Source of the DNA: Burkholderia cenocepacia
Lineage (GTDB): Bacteria > Pseudomonadota > Gammaproteobacteria > Burkholderiales > Burkholderiaceae
Assembly: GCF_014211915.1 (NCBI RefSeq)
Contig: NZ_CP060040.1
Span: 1,922,001-1,986,000 of the forward strand
DNA length: 64,000 nt
Reading direction: 5' to 3'
Of this stretch, positions 53,158-62,638 are shown in pieces. The position numbers were made by a program, and so were the translations under genes. Every line of letters begins with the position of its first letter. The stretch's first letter is position 1. The notes beneath the pieces were generated by a model, which worked only from the letters and a program-made list of their open reading frames with translations, searched no databases and was not told the DNA's origin.

Positions 53158-54480
53158 TCAGATGGTCCCCGTCTTGCCGACCAGCTTGCCGGCCGCATGA
53201 TTGCGCGTGAGCAGCAGCAGCGTCGCGACGCTCACGAGCGTGAGGATCGCGAGCGGCATCAAGGCGAGCGCGTAGCTGCCCGTCGCCGCCTTCACCCACC
53301 CGTACACGTTCACCATCAGCCCGCCGCCGAGCAGGTTCGCAATCGCGTTGACCGTCGCGAGCCCGGCCGCCACGGTACTGTTGGACAGCATGTCGGTCGC
53401 GAGCGCCCAGAACGGGCCCTTGAACGAATACGCACCGACCAGCACCGCACAGAGCATGCAGACCGTGGGCAGCAGCGATCCGCTCAGCGACGTCGCGAAC
53501 AGGCCCACGCCGATCAGCAGCATCGGCACGACCGTGTGCCAGCGACGTTCGCCGACGCGGTCCGAGCGCCGGCCCCAGTAGACCATCAGGATCGAGGCCA
53601 CCGCGTACGGCACCGAGTTCAGCAGGCCGGTTTCCATGACGGTCAAGCCGAACGACTTCAGCAACTGCGGCTGCCACACGGACAGCGTGCTGCCTGCCGC
53701 GGAAGCACACGTGTCGACGAGCGCGAGGCACAGCACGTAGCGGTTGCGGAACAGCTGCGCAAGCGGCAGCGATGGCACCTTCTTGCGTGTCTTGTGGCCG
53801 GCGGCCAGCGCGTTCGAGAGCCACGCGCGCTCGTCGTCGTCGAGCCACCTCGCGTTCTCCGGCTTGTTCGTCAGCATGAACAGGCACGCGATGCCGAGCA
53901 GCACCGTGGGAATGCCTTCGAGGATGAACAGCCAGTGCCAGCCGCGCAGGCCCCAGACACCGTCCATCTGCAACAGCAGCGCGGAGATCGGCGAGCCGAT
54001 GAAGCTCGCGGCCGGAATCGCGACCATGAACGTCGCGACGATCCGCGCCCGGTACTGCGCGGGAATCCAGTACGACAGATAAAGCAGCACGCCCGGGAAG
54101 AAGCCGGCCTCGGCCGCGCCCAGCAGGAAACGCAGCACGTAGAACGTCGTCGCGTTGTGCACGAGCGCGGTCGCCGCCGACACGATGCCCCACGTGATCA
54201 TGATCCGCGCGATCCAGATCCGCGCGCCGTATTTCTGCAGCGCGAGATTGCTCGGCACTTCGAAAAAGAAGTATGAAATGAAGAACAGGCTGCTGCCGAA
54301 ACCGAAGACCTGCGCCGACATCCCGAGGTCGTGGTTCATCTGCAGCGACGCCATCCCCACGTTGCCCCGGTCGATGAAGGCAAGCAGGTAGCAGATCATC
54401 AAGAAGGGAATGAGTCGCCAGACGACCTTTCGTATGGTCCGGCGCTCGATCGCGGACGCTTCCATGAAACCGGCTTGCAT
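53158..54480 (-). CDS. MFS transporter, anion:cation symporter (ACS) family
   Basis: 440 residues, twelve helices: PFLMICYLLAFIDRGNVGMASL at helix 1, FFEVPSNLALQKYGARIWIARIM and RFLLGAAEAGFFPGVLLYL. Members import sugar acids (glucarate, galactarate, galactonate) and aromatic acids. Cotranscribed with the amidohydrolase immediately downstream and 11 bp after another MFS gene. One of four MFS genes in this cluster. Confidence 0.9.
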   Translation of the reverse strand: MQAGFMEASAIERRTIRKVVWRLIPFLMICYLLAFIDRGNVGMASLQMNHDLGMSAQVFGFGSSLFFISYFFFEVPSNLALQKYGARIWIARIMITWGIVSAATALVHNATTFYVLRFLLGAAEAGFFPGVLLYLSYWIPAQYRARIVATFMVAIPAASFIGSPISALLLQMDGVWGLRGWHWLFILEGIPTVLLGIACLFMLTNKPENARWLDDDERAWLSNALAAGHKTRKKVPSLPLAQLFRNRYVLCLALVDTCASAAGSTLSVWQPQLLKSFGLTVMETGLLNSVPYAVASILMVYWGRRSDRVGERRWHTVVPMLLIGVGLFATSLSGSLLPTVCMLCAVLVGAYSFKGPFWALATDMLSNSTVAAGLATVNAIANLLGGGLMVNVYGWVKAATGSYALALMPLAILTLVSVATLLLLTRNHAAGKLVGKTGTI

Positions 54481-54491
54481 GTTGTCTCCGT

Positions 54492-55730
54492 TTATTGTGC
54501 GCCTGAGCGCGTTCCTGTGAACCGTTGCCACGCGATGACCGCCACGACGCCGCACGCCAGCACGGCGGCCATGGCGGCGAAGGTGTGTCGCACGCCGAGC
54601 GCCTCCGATGCGCTGCCGACGAGCAGGTAACCGAACGGCATCGTGCCGTTGTAGGCCATGCCGTACATCCCGACGAGCCCGCCGCGCACGTGTTCCGGAC
54701 ACTGCCGCTGAATCGTCGCGTTCGTCGACGTGGCCGCGAACGTGAGGCTGAAGCCGAGCGCATAGAACGCGGGAATCGAACCCGCGGCATCGGTCGTCGC
54801 GGCCAGCACGGCCAGCGCGCCGACTGCCGTCCACGGTGCATAGGCGATGAACCGGCGCGACGCGCGCGGCCCGAACGCCGACGACAGCAGCACCGCCGCG
54901 CTCAACGAGCCGGCGCCGGCGCACGCGAAGAACACGCCGGTAAAGCGCGCCGCGTCGTGAAAACCCTGGTCCGCGAGCAGCGGCACGAGCGTCTGGTAGC
55001 TGCCGGCAAACAAGCCGATGCACGCGAGAATCGGCAGATAGCGGGCCGAGAACGCATCCGACAGCACGTAGCCGACCGCGTCGCGCAGGCCGCTTTCCGT
55101 GCGCGACGGGCGGTCCACCGTCGCGGTCCGGATCGACCGCACGCACGCCGCCATGAAGCACAGCGCGAGCGCATAGATCGCAAACGACGTCCTGGGGCCC
55201 AGCGTCGGATAGACGAAGCCGGCGATGGTCGGGCCGACCATGCGCCCGACGTTGTAGACCATCGTGTTCATCGCGACCGCGTTGGACGTGTGCGTCGCAT
55301 CCTGCAGGCTCGTCAGCAGCAGCACCTGCCGCGCCGGCGTTTCCACCGCGCTCGACACGCCGATCGCCAGCGCATGCGCGAGGATCAGCTTCACGCCGAG
55401 CAGGCCGAGCAGCGACAACGTGAAGAGGCTGCCCGTCAGCAGCAGCGACGTCGTCAGCACGCAGAGCGTCACGCGGCGCGCGTTGGCCGAGCCGATGCGG
55501 GAGCCCGCCACCGGTGCGACGATCAACTGCGGCCCATACAGCAGGAAGTTGAGCAGCGCGAGGATCGCCGCCGAGCCGGACAGGTGATAGATCAGAAGAT
55601 TCAGCGTGACGTTCTGCGTCCAGCTGCCGAGCACCGACGCGACCTGCCCGCTCAGGTAGCGCCGCAGCGATGCCTCCGTCAGCGCGGGAAACAGCCTGTT
55701 CACCCACCCCGCTTGCGTCGCCACGTTCAT
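54492..55730 (-). CDS. MFS transporter, EntS-like (DHA3/MFS_3) family
   Basis: 412 residues, twelve helices, of the exporter-like group: RRYLSGQVASVLGSWTQNVTL at helix 1, AIGVSSAVETPARQVLL, MVYNVGRMVGPTIAGFV. This group exports siderophores or drugs rather than importing sugar acids, so it may expel a pathway intermediate or toxic analogue. Its start overlaps the stop of the preceding gene by four bases (ATGA), proving operon structure. Confidence 0.88.
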   Translation of the reverse strand: MNVATQAGWVNRLFPALTEASLRRYLSGQVASVLGSWTQNVTLNLLIYHLSGSAAILALLNFLLYGPQLIVAPVAGSRIGSANARRVTLCVLTTSLLLTGSLFTLSLLGLLGVKLILAHALAIGVSSAVETPARQVLLLTSLQDATHTSNAVAMNTMVYNVGRMVGPTIAGFVYPTLGPRTSFAIYALALCFMAACVRSIRTATVDRPSRTESGLRDAVGYVLSDAFSARYLPILACIGLFAGSYQTLVPLLADQGFHDAARFTGVFFACAGAGSLSAAVLLSSAFGPRASRRFIAYAPWTAVGALAVLAATTDAAGSIPAFYALGFSLTFAATSTNATIQRQCPEHVRGGLVGMYGMAYNGTMPFGYLLVGSASEALGVRHTFAAMAAVLACGVVAVIAWQRFTGTRSGAQ

Positions 55731-57007
55731 GACAGCGCCTTCCCGCGCGTTTCGGGCGCGAACAGCACGACCGCGGCCGCGGCGACGAACGCGACGATCG
55801 TCGTCGCGAGCCCGAGCACGAAGCCGCCCGACGTCGACGCCAGCGCACCGATGATCAACGGCGCGATGAAGCCGCCGAGCCGGCCGCCGTTGTATGCGAG
55901 ACCCATGAAGAAGCCGCGCGATGCCGTGTTGCCGATGATCTCCGCGAGGAACGGGCCGGCACCCGCGAAGATCCCGTTCACGCTGAAGCCGGTCAGAAAG
56001 ATCGCGGTCATCAGCAGCAACGGATTCGCCGACACGATATACACGCCGACGGCCAGCGCGCCGACCAGCAGGTAGGCCAGGAACATCGGCCGCCGGCCGA
56101 GCCGGTCGACCCACGCCGAGAACAGCAGGAACCCGGTGATCGCGCCGAACTGCAACGCCAGCACGAACTTCAGGCTATGCACGAAGTCGAGGTGCTTCAC
56201 CGTGATCAGGAACGTCGGCGTCCACGTGAATACACCCCAATAGAGATACTGCAGAAAGAAGATGAAGCAGAAGGCGGTGAGCAGGCCGCGCACGTTCAGC
56301 TTCTCGTGACCGGCGGTATCGGGCTTGCGGGCCTGCGACTTCGCGTGCCGGCGTTCGAGCCAGATCGGCGACTCCGGCGTCTTGCGCGCGACCCAGAACA
56401 GAATGAAGAACGGCGAAGCACCGATCAGGAACAGCAAACGCCAGCTGTCGCCGCCCAATCCGCCATGCGTGGCGCCGACGATGCCCGAGATCGCGATCGC
56501 GAGAATCGCGCCGATCGGCAAGCCCATCTGCATCAGCGCGCCGCCCTTGCCGCGCCGGCCCGGATGCCAGGTCTCCGCGATGAGCGCCGCGCCGGCGGTC
56601 CAGGTTCCGCCCATGCCGAGCGCGCCGAAAAAGCGCAACGTGGCGAACGCGTGCGCATCGGGCGCAAATGCGATCAGGCCGGAAAACAGCGAGTAGATGC
56701 CGACGCAGAGCAGCGCGGTGCGCACGCGCCCGATCCGGTCCGACACGAAGCCGAACAGAATGCCGCCGATGATCTGTCCGGCCGCCGTGACGCTCGTGAA
56801 CATGCCGAGCTGCGCCTTGTTCAGCCCGAACTGCAGCGCGAGCGTCGGCAGCAGCAGCGACAGCAGGAACGAGTCGTAGCTCTCGAACGTCCAGCCGAGC
56901 CCCGCGAGCGACAGCGCACGCCACTCGATACCGGTCACGCGCGTGAGCCCTTTTTCCGCGGCGGCGGCTTCCATCTCCTGCGTCGCCACGGTTGCAGTCG
57001 TCTTCAT
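55727..57007 (-). CDS. MFS transporter, aromatic acid:proton symporter (AAHS)-like
   Basis: 426 residues, twelve helices: LGWTFESYDSFLLSLLLPTLA at helix 1, GFVSDRIGRVRTALL loop 2-3, GGTWTAGAALIAETWHPGRRGKGGALMQ and a C-terminal FAPETRGKALS typical of sugar-porter/AAHS proteins. Probably imports an organic or aromatic acid. Its stop overlaps the next gene's ATG, and its start overlaps the stop of the amidohydrolase gene upstream (4 bp each). Confidence 0.88.
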   Translation of the reverse strand: MKTTATVATQEMEAAAAEKGLTRVTGIEWRALSLAGLGWTFESYDSFLLSLLLPTLALQFGLNKAQLGMFTSVTAAGQIIGGILFGFVSDRIGRVRTALLCVGIYSLFSGLIAFAPDAHAFATLRFFGALGMGGTWTAGAALIAETWHPGRRGKGGALMQMGLPIGAILAIAISGIVGATHGGLGGDSWRLLFLIGASPFFILFWVARKTPESPIWLERRHAKSQARKPDTAGHEKLNVRGLLTAFCFIFFLQYLYWGVFTWTPTFLITVKHLDFVHSLKFVLALQFGAITGFLLFSAWVDRLGRRPMFLAYLLVGALAVGVYIVSANPLLLMTAIFLTGFSVNGIFAGAGPFLAEIIGNTASRGFFMGLAYNGGRLGGFIAPLIIGALASTSGGFVLGLATTIVAFVAAAAVVLFAPETRGKALS

Positions 57008-58050
57008 GGGTTGTCTCCGGGATTCGCGATGCGATACGTCGAGGCGGCCGTCCGGCTGAACAGCGCGGCCTTTTCATCGGCCGACATCGCGGACGCGAGT
57101 CGTTTGAAGGCGTTCCACAGCACGCGATAGCCGAACATCCCCTTGTCGACGGGGAAGTTGCTTTCGAACATGCAGCGATCGACGCCGAAAAGCTCGACGC
57201 AGGTGTCGAAATACGGCTGCCACGCGGCCGCCAGTTCCTGCGACGACGGCGGCAACTCACGCGCGGCGAAATCGAAACCGAACACGGTCATGCCCGCGCC
57301 GCCGAGCTTCATGCGCGTGTTCGGCAGCACGGCGAGACGCGCGAGTTGCCGTTTCCACTGCGCATGCACTTCGGCACGCCGGCCGGCATGCGGCCCCACC
57401 CCGACAGGGCCGCCAAAGTGGTCGATGACGACGATGACGTCCTCGGACGCGCGCGCGAGTTCGTACAGGTCGTCGAGCTGCGTGTGATAGACCCACGCGT
57501 CGAGCGACAGTCCGTAGCGGCCGAGCGTCGTCACGCCCTGCCGGAAAGCCTGCTCCGACATCCGGTCGCGCGGCGGCGTCACCGGGCTCGACCGCACGTC
57601 GGGGCTCGCATGCCATGCGAGCGGATTGCGGATGCCGCGCAATTGCCCGCCGGACACCTGCAGCATCGTGTCGAGCACCGCCTCGAGTTCCGCGCCGAGC
57701 GACAGATCGGCACCGCCGACGATGGCCTCGCAGCATCGCGCGGGGCCGTATGCACCGCTGTCGAACATCGCGGCGACGCCGCTCGCGAATGCCACTTCGC
57801 CCACCGGCTTGAACGCCTCCGGCCCGCTTGCGCGCAACATCGATCGACACTGCACATAGACCGTCGACACGACCCGATGCCCGCTGCGCACGTCCGCGCC
57901 GAACTCGTCCGCGAGATAGCGCCCGGTCTGGCGGTCCCACAGGTGGTGATGGGCGTCGACGATGGCGAGTTCGGGTTCGAGCACCGGCTCGTCGCGCAAT
58001 GCGAGCCACTCGGGCCTGACCGGCAGATGGGGCGCGTGAACGGTCTGCAT
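57004..58050 (-). CDS. Cytoplasmic TIM-barrel amidohydrolase (COG3618 lactonase-like)
   Basis: 348 residues, no signal peptide. Barrel motifs VDAHHHLWDRQTGRYL (first metal histidines), VYVQCRSMLRASG, IVVIDHFGGPVG, MKLGGAGM and the late FESNFPVDK. Relatives hydrolyse lactones such as fuconolactone. Together with the Tat-exported homologue at 52223 and the SMP-30 protein it gives this cluster three putative lactone-acting enzymes. Overlaps the AAHS transporter gene by 4 bp and lies 10 bp after the porin gene. Confidence 0.85.
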   Translation of the reverse strand: MQTVHAPHLPVRPEWLALRDEPVLEPELAIVDAHHHLWDRQTGRYLADEFGADVRSGHRVVSTVYVQCRSMLRASGPEAFKPVGEVAFASGVAAMFDSGAYGPARCCEAIVGGADLSLGAELEAVLDTMLQVSGGQLRGIRNPLAWHASPDVRSSPVTPPRDRMSEQAFRQGVTTLGRYGLSLDAWVYHTQLDDLYELARASEDVIVVIDHFGGPVGVGPHAGRRAEVHAQWKRQLARLAVLPNTRMKLGGAGMTVFGFDFAARELPPSSQELAAAWQPYFDTCVELFGVDRCMFESNFPVDKGMFGYRVLWNAFKRLASAMSADEKAALFSRTAASTYRIANPGDNP

Positions 58051-58060
58051 CGCACTCGCC

Positions 58061-59212
58061 TCAGAACTTCTGGCGCATGCCGATCACCACGCCCGTCTGG
58101 TTGTGATCGGGCGCGACCGTGCCATAGCCGTTCACGCCGAGCGCGGAGCCGCCCTTGTTGCGCGCGAAACCCGCCGTCGCATAGATATCGGTGCGCTTCG
58201 ACAGCAGATAGTCCGCACAGAGCACGGCGAGCCACGGGTCGGCACTGGTCGAATGCACGTCCTGGTAATAGGCCGTCGCCGTGACCACGAACGCGGGCGA
58301 CACCGCGTATTGCGCGCCGGCCCAGTACAGGTTTGCCGCGCTGGCTTCGGCGCCGTTCGCGACACGGATCGGGTTCGCCGGCAGGAACGCATTCGACGCA
58401 CGAAGGTAGCGATAACCGGCGAATCCCTTCACCGGTCCGATCGCATACGACGCGGCGGCCGTGGCGCGCCGCTCGGTGCCCGTGTTGGTCGCGACGGTGT
58501 TGCTGTTGCGCTGCTCGTACGACACGCTCGCGGCGAGCGGCCCTTGCGAGAAAGTCAGCGCCCCGCTGAAGAAGCGGCCAGTGAGTTGCGCGCCCGGCAC
58601 CTCGGCGCCGTACCCGGTGTCGTAGCGGGTGCTATACATGGCCTGTGCCGTCAGTGGGCCGAACACGCCGGTGTACTTCACCGAGTTGTCGATGCGCGCG
58701 GCCGCCGCGTAGTCGACCGACAGCACCGAGTATCGCGACGACGCGCCCATCGGGTCGAAGGCCACGGCCTGTTCGTAAAAGAGCGCGTTCTGGCGGCCGA
58801 ACGTCAGTTGCTGACCCCGGTACGCCAGCCCGACCCACGCCTGCCGGCCGAAAATCCGCGACGTCGTGGCGGCGTTCGAACCGAGACCTTTCGTCGACTG
58901 CGCGGTCGTGCCGTCATTGATGTTGAAGCCGTTTTCCAGCTGGAAAATGGCCTTCATGCCGCCGCCGAGATCCTCGACGCCCTTCAGTCCCCAGCGCGAA
59001 CCGGACAGATTGCCCGACGCTTCGCGCGTCTGCGCGCCGCCGGTATTCGTATTGTTGATGTGTTCGACGCCGACATCGGCAATGCCGTACAGCGTGACGC
59101 TGCTTTGCGCATGCGCGGCAGCGCACCACGAGGCCGCGCTCGCGACGGTGACGGCGCCGAGCATGAAGCGGGGTTTCGGGCGGGAATGCTGGCTGGCCTG
59201 ATTCGACAACAT
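58061..59212 (-). CDS. Outer-membrane porin (Gram-negative porin family)
   Basis: 383-residue trimeric-type porin: signal peptide ending AAHA, mature start QSSVTLYGIADVGVEHI, internal GGGMKAIFQLENGFN and GRQAWVGLAYRGQQLTFGRQ, and the terminal GMRQKF with C-terminal Phe needed for outer-membrane assembly. The signal peptide region is long (about 35 residues). Inside the catabolic operon it presumably admits the growth substrate. Confidence 0.92.
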   Translation of the reverse strand: MLSNQASQHSRPKPRFMLGAVTVASAASWCAAAHAQSSVTLYGIADVGVEHINNTNTGGAQTREASGNLSGSRWGLKGVEDLGGGMKAIFQLENGFNINDGTTAQSTKGLGSNAATTSRIFGRQAWVGLAYRGQQLTFGRQNALFYEQAVAFDPMGASSRYSVLSVDYAAAARIDNSVKYTGVFGPLTAQAMYSTRYDTGYGAEVPGAQLTGRFFSGALTFSQGPLAASVSYEQRNSNTVATNTGTERRATAAASYAIGPVKGFAGYRYLRASNAFLPANPIRVANGAEASAANLYWAGAQYAVSPAFVVTATAYYQDVHSTSADPWLAVLCADYLLSKRTDIYATAGFARNKGGSALGVNGYGTVAPDHNQTGVVIGMRQKF

Positions 59213-59261
59213 GAAGTTTCCAAACTGTTTTTTGTGGGTGGGTGTTCTGGCGAAAGAAAAT

Positions 59262-60641
59262 TCACGCCTCGCGGGTGACAGGCGCTTCGCCGGCGCCCGA
59301 GCCCGGATCGCCGAGCCATGCGATGGTCAACGCGCCGAGCAGCAGCACACCCGACACGGCGATGAGCGGCGCGGTGAAGCCGCCCGAGAATTGCTTGAGC
59401 GCACCGATCATCGACGGCCCGACGAAGCCGCCGAGATTGCCGACCGACACGATCAGCGCGAGTCCTCCCGCGGCGGCCCGGCCGGTGAGGAATCCCGACG
59501 GGATGGCCCAGTAAGTCGCCTGGAACGCGAGGATTCCGCTCACCGTGACGCACAATGCGATCAGCTTGAAAACCGGCGCATGAATGAAGGCGCTCGCACA
59601 CAACGCCGCCGCGGCGAGTGCGAGCGCACCGGCGACATACGGAATACGGTTGGCCGCGCGATTGGCGAGACGCGCCCACCAGAGCATCGCACCGGCGCCG
59701 ATCGCATACGGAATGGCCGTCAGCCAGCCGACCACCGCGTGTTCGACGCCGAACTGCCTGATGATCTGCGGCATCCACAAGCCGACGCCGAGCGAGCCGA
59801 CGATCCCGCAGAAGTTGACGAACGCGAGCACGAACACGCGCCAGTTCGTCATCGCGTCGCGCAGTGTGCTGCCGTGCTTCGCGCCGATGTCGCGCTGCTC
59901 GAACGCGAGGCGCTTCGCGAGCGACGCCTTTTCTTCGTCACTGAGCCACGCGGCTTTCTCGGGACGGTCGGCCAGCACGAACAGGCACGCGATGCCGAGC
60001 ATCACCGCAGGGACGCCTTCGATCAGCAGCAGCCACTGCCAGCTGCGCAGCCCATGCAGGCCGCCGAGTTCGAGCAGCGCGCCCGAAATCGGCGAGCCGA
60101 CCATGTTCGCGACGGGAATGCCGACGAGAAAGGCGGCCGTCACCTTCGCGCGCCACTTGCCGGGAAACCAGTGCGTGAAATACAGGTAGATGCCGGGCGT
60201 GAACCCCGCCTCGGCGAGCCCGAGCAGAAAACGCGCGGCCGCAAAGCTCTTCGGTCCGACGACGAATGCCGTCGCCATCGAGAACAGGCCCCACGTGATC
60301 ATGATTCTCGCGATCCATACGCGCGCCCCGACCTTCTGCATGATCAGGTTGCTCGGAATCTCGAACAGGAAATAGCCGATGAAGAAGAGGCCGGCGCCGA
60401 CACCGAACTGCTCGGCCGTCAGACCGAGATTCTTGTTCATCGTGAGCGCGGCGAAACCGACGTTGGTCCTGTCGAGATAGCTGATCACGTAGCAGACGAA
60501 GATGAACGGCAGAATGCGCCGGAACGCCCTGGCGAGCGTGCGCTCGCTGGCCGCGTAATCGTCGCCGGCAAGCTGCGCCGAGGACGGCGCGTCGGCGCGC
60601 GGTGCATCGTCGCCGGCACGCAGCGCGTGCGAAATGGTCAT
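59262..60641 (-). CDS. MFS transporter, ACS family
   Basis: 459 residues, twelve helices; LPFIFVCYVISYLDRTNVGFAAL at helix 1, FEIPSNLIMQKVGARVWIARIM and RFLLGLAEAGFTPGIYLYF. It is a paralogue of the 53158 transporter in the same cluster, with a longer N-terminus (about 40 residues). AAGGAG seven bases upstream supports ATG 60641. Likely importer of a sugar acid or aromatic acid. Confidence 0.9.
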   Translation of the reverse strand: MTISHALRAGDDAPRADAPSSAQLAGDDYAASERTLARAFRRILPFIFVCYVISYLDRTNVGFAALTMNKNLGLTAEQFGVGAGLFFIGYFLFEIPSNLIMQKVGARVWIARIMITWGLFSMATAFVVGPKSFAAARFLLGLAEAGFTPGIYLYFTHWFPGKWRAKVTAAFLVGIPVANMVGSPISGALLELGGLHGLRSWQWLLLIEGVPAVMLGIACLFVLADRPEKAAWLSDEEKASLAKRLAFEQRDIGAKHGSTLRDAMTNWRVFVLAFVNFCGIVGSLGVGLWMPQIIRQFGVEHAVVGWLTAIPYAIGAGAMLWWARLANRAANRIPYVAGALALAAAALCASAFIHAPVFKLIALCVTVSGILAFQATYWAIPSGFLTGRAAAGGLALIVSVGNLGGFVGPSMIGALKQFSGGFTAPLIAVSGVLLLGALTIAWLGDPGSGAGEAPVTREA

Positions 60642-60727
60642 GCTTGTCTCCTTCGTCGCGCGGCTGGCGGCGCGATCTTTCGGCATGCGGGCGGGAAGCC
60701 GATGCGCGGCTTCCCGGCTCGTGGGTC

Positions 60728-61669
60728 TCAGTCCTGCTTCACTGCCCGTTTCGCTGCCTGTTTCGGCAGCGCTCCGGCAATACTCATGTCCGCTTTCAGG
60801 ACGGAACCGGACGTCGATTCGGTGATGAAGAGCGTCTTCATGTCCGGGCCGCCGAAGCACACGCTCGTGAGCGACGCCCCTTTCGGCCCGGTCAGGATCT
60901 CGACGGGCTCCGCGCAATGGTCGAGCACCCACACGCGGCCGAGCCCCGGATTCGCGACGAACAGGCGGCCTTCGAGATCGACGGTGAGGCCGTCGGGGCC
61001 GCTCGCTCCGTAGGAGGTAAAGAACTGGCTGACCTTGCTGACCGACCCGTCGGCCTGCAACGGCATGCGCCACACGGCATTGCCGCGCGTCATCGCGACG
61101 AACAGCACCTTCTCGTCGCGCGACAGGACGAGCCCGTTCGGGCTCGGGCAGGTGTCGAGCAGCATGTCGAGCTTGCCGTCGGGCGACAGCCGATACACGC
61201 GGCCCGTCGGATCGTGCAGCCCGGTCTGCCCCTGGTCGGTGAAATAGAGGTTGCCGGCCGAGTCGAACGTCAGGTCGTTCACGCCCTTGAAGCGTTCGGT
61301 GTTGCGGCGCTCGAGATGCGGGCGAATTTCACCGCGCTCGATATCGAGCAGCATCAGGCCGTTCCGGTAATCGGTGATGATCAGGTGCGATGCGTCGAAG
61401 CGCTTCATCCCGTTGGGCTCGCCGTCGTATTCGACGACGAGATCCCAGTCGCCCGACGGCGAAATGCGGAAGATGCGCCCGTGCGGAATGTCGGTGACGA
61501 ACAGATAGCCGTCCGGATCCCACACCGGCCCTTCGAGAAAGGAATCGGTGACCATGCCGCCGCGATTCGCGCGCGCCCATTCCGTGCGGACGTCCGGCTT
61601 GCGAAACTTCTCCGGCATGCGCGTGAATACTTCGGCTTCGCGCACGTCGGGACTCGTCAGATAAAACAT
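60728..61669 (-). CDS. SMP-30/gluconolactonase-family protein
   Basis: 313-residue six-bladed propeller lactonase. Metal ligands are visible: Glu in SFLEGPVWDPDG, Asn in GVNDLTFDSAGNLYFTDQG and Asp in GPDGLTVDLEGRL. Opens sugar-acid lactones. It lies between the D-2-hydroxyacid dehydrogenase and ACS transporter genes, 21 bp after the former. No signal peptide, so cytoplasmic. Confidence 0.88.
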   Translation of the reverse strand: MFYLTSPDVREAEVFTRMPEKFRKPDVRTEWARANRGGMVTDSFLEGPVWDPDGYLFVTDIPHGRIFRISPSGDWDLVVEYDGEPNGMKRFDASHLIITDYRNGLMLLDIERGEIRPHLERRNTERFKGVNDLTFDSAGNLYFTDQGQTGLHDPTGRVYRLSPDGKLDMLLDTCPSPNGLVLSRDEKVLFVAMTRGNAVWRMPLQADGSVSKVSQFFTSYGASGPDGLTVDLEGRLFVANPGLGRVWVLDHCAEPVEILTGPKGASLTSVCFGGPDMKTLFITESTSGSVLKADMSIAGALPKQAAKRAVKQD

Positions 61670-61690
61670 GCGTACCTCGATGTCCAGGGT

Positions 61691-62638
61691 TCAAGCCGCG
61701 CTGTGCGCGCGTTCGTCGAGCACCGCGAGAACGTTGGCGGCCGCGCCCTTCCCCATGTTCACGTACGCGGCATCGCTCACGCCGCCGACATGCGGAGACA
61801 GAATCACGTTGGGAATCTGCTGGAACGGGTGCGGCACCGTCATCGGCTCGACATCGAAGCTGTCGAGGCCCGCCGCGCGCAATTGGCCGCTCGCCAGCGC
61901 GTCGGCAAGCGCGGCTTCGTCGATCAAGCCACCGCGTGCGGTATTGACGAGAATCGCTCCGCGCTTGAAACGCGCGAACGTGTCGCGGTTGAGCATCCGG
62001 CGGTTGTCGGCCGTCAACGGACAATGCAGCGACACGACGTCCGACTCCGCGTACAGCGTGTCGAGCGCCACGCGCTTCACACCGACCGGCGCTTCCTTCG
62101 CGAACGGATCGAACGCGAGCACCTTCATGCCGAACGCCGCGCCGATCGCGGCCACGCGCCGGCCGATCGCGCCGAGTCCGACGAGGCCGAGCGTGCGCCC
62201 GTCGAGTTCGACGGACTTGTGCGTCGCCTTGTCCCAATGGCCCTCGCGCATGCGGATATCGAGCTGCGGAACCGACTTCGCGCACGCGAGCAGCAGCGCC
62301 CATGCGTGCTCGGCGACGGCGGCCGCATTCGCGCCGACCGCGGCGCGCACCGCGATACCGCGTGCGGCAGCCGCGTCCTGATCGATCACGTCGATGCCGC
62401 TGCCGTGCTTCGAAATCACCTGCAGGTGCTCGGCGGCGTCCATGATGCGGGCGTTGATCTTGCCGTACCGGACGATGATCGCGACCGGCTTGTGCCGGGT
62501 GCAGAGCGCCACGATGTCGCCTTCGGTCGGTTGCTTGCCGGCGAACACGACGTCGAACTGCGCAAGCATCTCGAGCGCTTGCGGCGCAAGGTCGGCGGCG
62601 GTCACGAGGACCACGGGCCTGTGCGAAGCGATCCGCAT
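61691..62638 (-). CDS. D-2-hydroxyacid dehydrogenase (NAD-dependent)
   Basis: 315 residues. Catalytic Arg in NTARGGLID, Glu in DSFDVEP and His in LSPHVGG; Rossmann loop GLVGLGAIGRRV. Members reduce 2-oxo acids (glyoxylate, hydroxypyruvate, tartronate semialdehyde) to D-hydroxy acids. Its ATG overlaps the stop of the RraA-like gene by one base (TGATG). In context it could reduce a product of the aldolase. Confidence 0.92.
   Translation of the reverse strand: MRIASHRPVVLVTAADLAPQALEMLAQFDVVFAGKQPTEGDIVALCTRHKPVAIIVRYGKINARIMDAAEHLQVISKHGSGIDVIDQDAAAARGIAVRAAVGANAAAVAEHAWALLLACAKSVPQLDIRMREGHWDKATHKSVELDGRTLGLVGLGAIGRRVAAIGAAFGMKVLAFDPFAKEAPVGVKRVALDTLYAESDVVSLHCPLTADNRRMLNRDTFARFKRGAILVNTARGGLIDEAALADALASGQLRAAGLDSFDVEPMTVPHPFQQIPNVILSPHVGGVSDAAYVNMGKGAAANVLAVLDERAHSAA

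Noticed and set aside
52223..54841. A possible fusion of the Tat amidohydrolase to an 560-residue N-terminal part
   Set aside because: The upstream part overlaps the ACS transporter out of frame; the ATG at 53155 begins a clear Tat signal and lies 2 bp after the transporter stop.
53158..55848. A possible 896-residue transporter fusion
   Set aside because: Codons before 54480 overlap the next MFS gene in another frame and do not read as protein; normal MFS length is obtained from 54480.
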